Origin: MR-S7 sp000400995
GTDB taxonomy: Bacteria > Pseudomonadota > Gammaproteobacteria > Burkholderiales > Burkholderiaceae_C
DNA: 64,000 nucleotides
Assembly: GCF_045291395.1 (NCBI RefSeq)
Contig: NZ_CP152342.1
Span: forward strand, 1,302,001 to 1,366,000
Direction of reading: 5' to 3'
This document shows positions 62,433 through 64,000 of this stretch, one piece after another (position 1 is the stretch's first letter; the number at the start of each line of letters is the position of its first letter). The translations under genes were made by a program, and so were the position numbers. Below the pieces are notes generated by a model. That model did no database searches. It was not told where the DNA came from and saw only the letters and a list, made by a program, of their open reading frames with translations.

Positions 62433-62580
62433 ATGCAATAATGACTAAGGGCAGATCGGAGGTGACGGCGTCCATGTGTGGCGAATGAGGCTTGGTGGCC
62501 CCGAGAGCCGTAGTGTGCCCTCCAACTGCCAGAACGCGCGATTACCAAGTAGTGACCTTATCTCCACACAGGACAGCCCA

Positions 62581-64000
62581 TGCAATTCCACTTCCCTATC
62601 GTCATCATCGACGAGGACTTCCGTTCCGAGAACACGTCCGGCCTGGGTATCCGGGCCCTGGCCGAAGCGATCAAATCGGAAGGATTCGATGTCGTGGGAG
62701 CAACCAGCTACTACGATCTCAGCCAATTCGCTCAGCAGCAAAGCCGTGCCAGCGCCTTCGTCCTATCAATCGACGACGAGGAGTTCACGTCGGATATCGA
62801 TACCGCGCCAGCCTTGCAGAGCATTCGGGCCTTCATCAGCGAAGTTCGGCGGCGCAACGCGGAGGTGCCGATCTATATCTACGGCGAGACCAAGACTGCT
62901 CGCCACATGCCCAACGACATCTTGCGGGAATTGCATGGGGTCATCCACATGTTCGAGGACACCCCGGAGTTCGTTGCCCGGCACCTCATACGTGAGGCGA
63001 AGAACTACCTTGACGGGATCCGGCCCCCGTTCCTGAAGGCGCTGCTCGACTACGCAGAGGACGGCTCCTATTCTTGGCACTGTCCTGGCCACTCGGGCGG
63101 CGTGGCATTTCTGAAAAGCCCGGTGGGCCAGGTCTTCCACCAGTTCTTCGGCGAGAACATGCTGCGTGCCGATGTTTGCAACGCGGTGGAAGAGTTGGGG
63201 CAACTTCTAGACCATAACGGCGCCATCGGTGCTTCCGAGCGCAACGCGGCGCGCATCTTCAATGCCGACCACTGCTTCTTTGTCACAAACGGCACGAGCA
63301 CCAGTAACAAGATTGTCTGGCAGCACGCCGTGGCACCGGGCGACGTGGTGGTGGTGGACCGTAACTGCCACAAGTCCATCCTGCATAGCATCATCCTGAC
63401 CGGCGCGATTCCCGTCTTCTTGCGCCCGACCCGCAACCACCTGGGCATCATTGGGCCCATCCCGCGCGAGGAGTTTTCGACCGAGGCCATCAAGGCCAAG
63501 ATCCGTGCCCATCCGCTGCTGGCCGGTGTGGACGTCGACCAGGTCAAGCCGCGGGTACTGGTGCTGACGCAATCCACCTATGACGGCATCCTCTACGACA
63601 CCGAGGTCATCAAGACCGCGCTCGACGGCTACGTGGATGCGCTGCATTTCGACGAAGCTTGGATTCCGCATGCCGCATTCCACCCCTTCTACGGCAGCTA
63701 CCACGCGATGGGCAAGAAGCGCGCGCGCCCGCGCGAGTCCATCGTGTTCTCGACGCAATCCACGCACAAACTGTTGGCGGGTATCAGCCAGGCCAGTCAC
63801 ATCCTGGTGCAGGATTCAGCTACACGGGGGCTCGACCGCCATCTCTTCAACGAGGCTTACCTGATGCACACCTCCACGTCGCCCCAGTACGCCATCATTG
63901 CCAGCTGCGACGTGGCGGCGGCGATGATGGAGCCCCCTGGCGGCCGCACCCTGGTCGAAGAAAGCATCGTCGAGGCACTGGATTTCCGGCGTGCGATGCG
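62581..64000 (+). CDS. Orn/Lys/Arg decarboxylase, 3' end outside window
   Basis: The visible 473 residues begin with the response-regulator-like wing domain (MQFHFPIVIIDEDFRSENTSGLGIRAL) and continue into the fold-type-I core with the aspartate in LHFDEAWIPHAAFHPFY and the Schiff-base lysine in STQSTHKLLAGISQASHI. The full family length is about 750, so some 270 residues are missing at the window edge. These enzymes make putrescine, cadaverine or agmatine; substrate not decided. It follows operator j. Confidence 0.93.

Overview
The window looks like chromosomal DNA of a beta-proteobacterium, most likely of the order Burkholderiales (Alcaligenaceae-like). The reasons are three orphan Bug/TctC solute receptors, many LysR and MocR regulators, GC-rich codon use and the mix of small catabolic operons. 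Genus cannot be decided from sequence reading alone. No replication, ribosomal or phage genes are present. The region reads as an accessory metabolic mosaic with IS debris and gene fragments.

Left third (0-30 kb). A methylmalonate/malonate-semialdehyde dehydrogenase gene (mmsA) precedes a five-gene branched-chain ABC importer (liv type, with a frameshifted livF). A lactate-permease-family carrier and nested IS5/IS21 remnants follow. Next, on the minus strand, is a four-gene set: TonB-dependent receptor with STN domain, SbmA/YddA-like ABC importer, thioredoxin, and S9 peptidase with a 300-residue unknown N-terminus. A MocR regulator is divergent from it. At 19.4-23.7 kb a LysR gene, a second mmsA and a GMC oxidoreductase look like a 3-hydroxypropionate catabolic unit. 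At 23.8-29.7 kb a MocR regulator is divergent from rubredoxin, PaiB-like, rubredoxin reductase-like, NTF2-like and Bug genes.

Right half (30-64 kb). Eight pyridoxal-phosphate (PLP) enzymes, mostly of central metabolism, lie here: TyrB, a LysN-like aminotransferase, TrpB, GlyA, BioA, a cystathionine gamma-synthase/lyase-type enzyme, a DegT aminotransferase, and an Orn/Lys/Arg decarboxylase cut by the window end. Mixed with them are AhpC, AhpF, a solitary AhpF N-terminal domain, a peroxiredoxin, TrpA, a CoA transferase, a benzoate-type transporter and two intact tRNA-Cys genes plus one decayed copy. Between 34 and 46 kb there are ordinary catabolic genes (aldolase, MFS, DsbA-like, HIT, Bug receptors, DapA-like, cupin) with LysR and GntR regulators.

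The feature that ties the right half together is a 14-bp palindrome, TTGNCNTANGNCAA. It occurs ten times (five exact, five with one mismatch), always in a gene-free stretch or at a promoter and each time upstream of a transcription unit: lactate permease, tRNA/TyrB, tRNA/peroxiredoxin, a monooxygenase-like gene, GlyA, BioA, AhpCF, CoA transferase, tRNA/cystathionine enzyme, decarboxylase. In four cases it sits exactly 2 nt after a good -10 box and so covers the start of transcription. In three cases it is followed within 8 nt by a tRNA-Cys or its relic and then a protein gene. I read this as a regulon of spare PLP enzymes, thiol peroxidases and tRNA-Cys under one unidentified regulator. A plausible but unproven role is to replace or protect cell targets when a carbonyl-reactive or cysteine-directed inhibitor is present.

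Four genes (livF, a MocR gene, CoA transferase A, and an anion-permease relic) carry single-base indels, three of them clearly or probably in short homopolymers. Sequencing error must be excluded before calling them pseudogenes.
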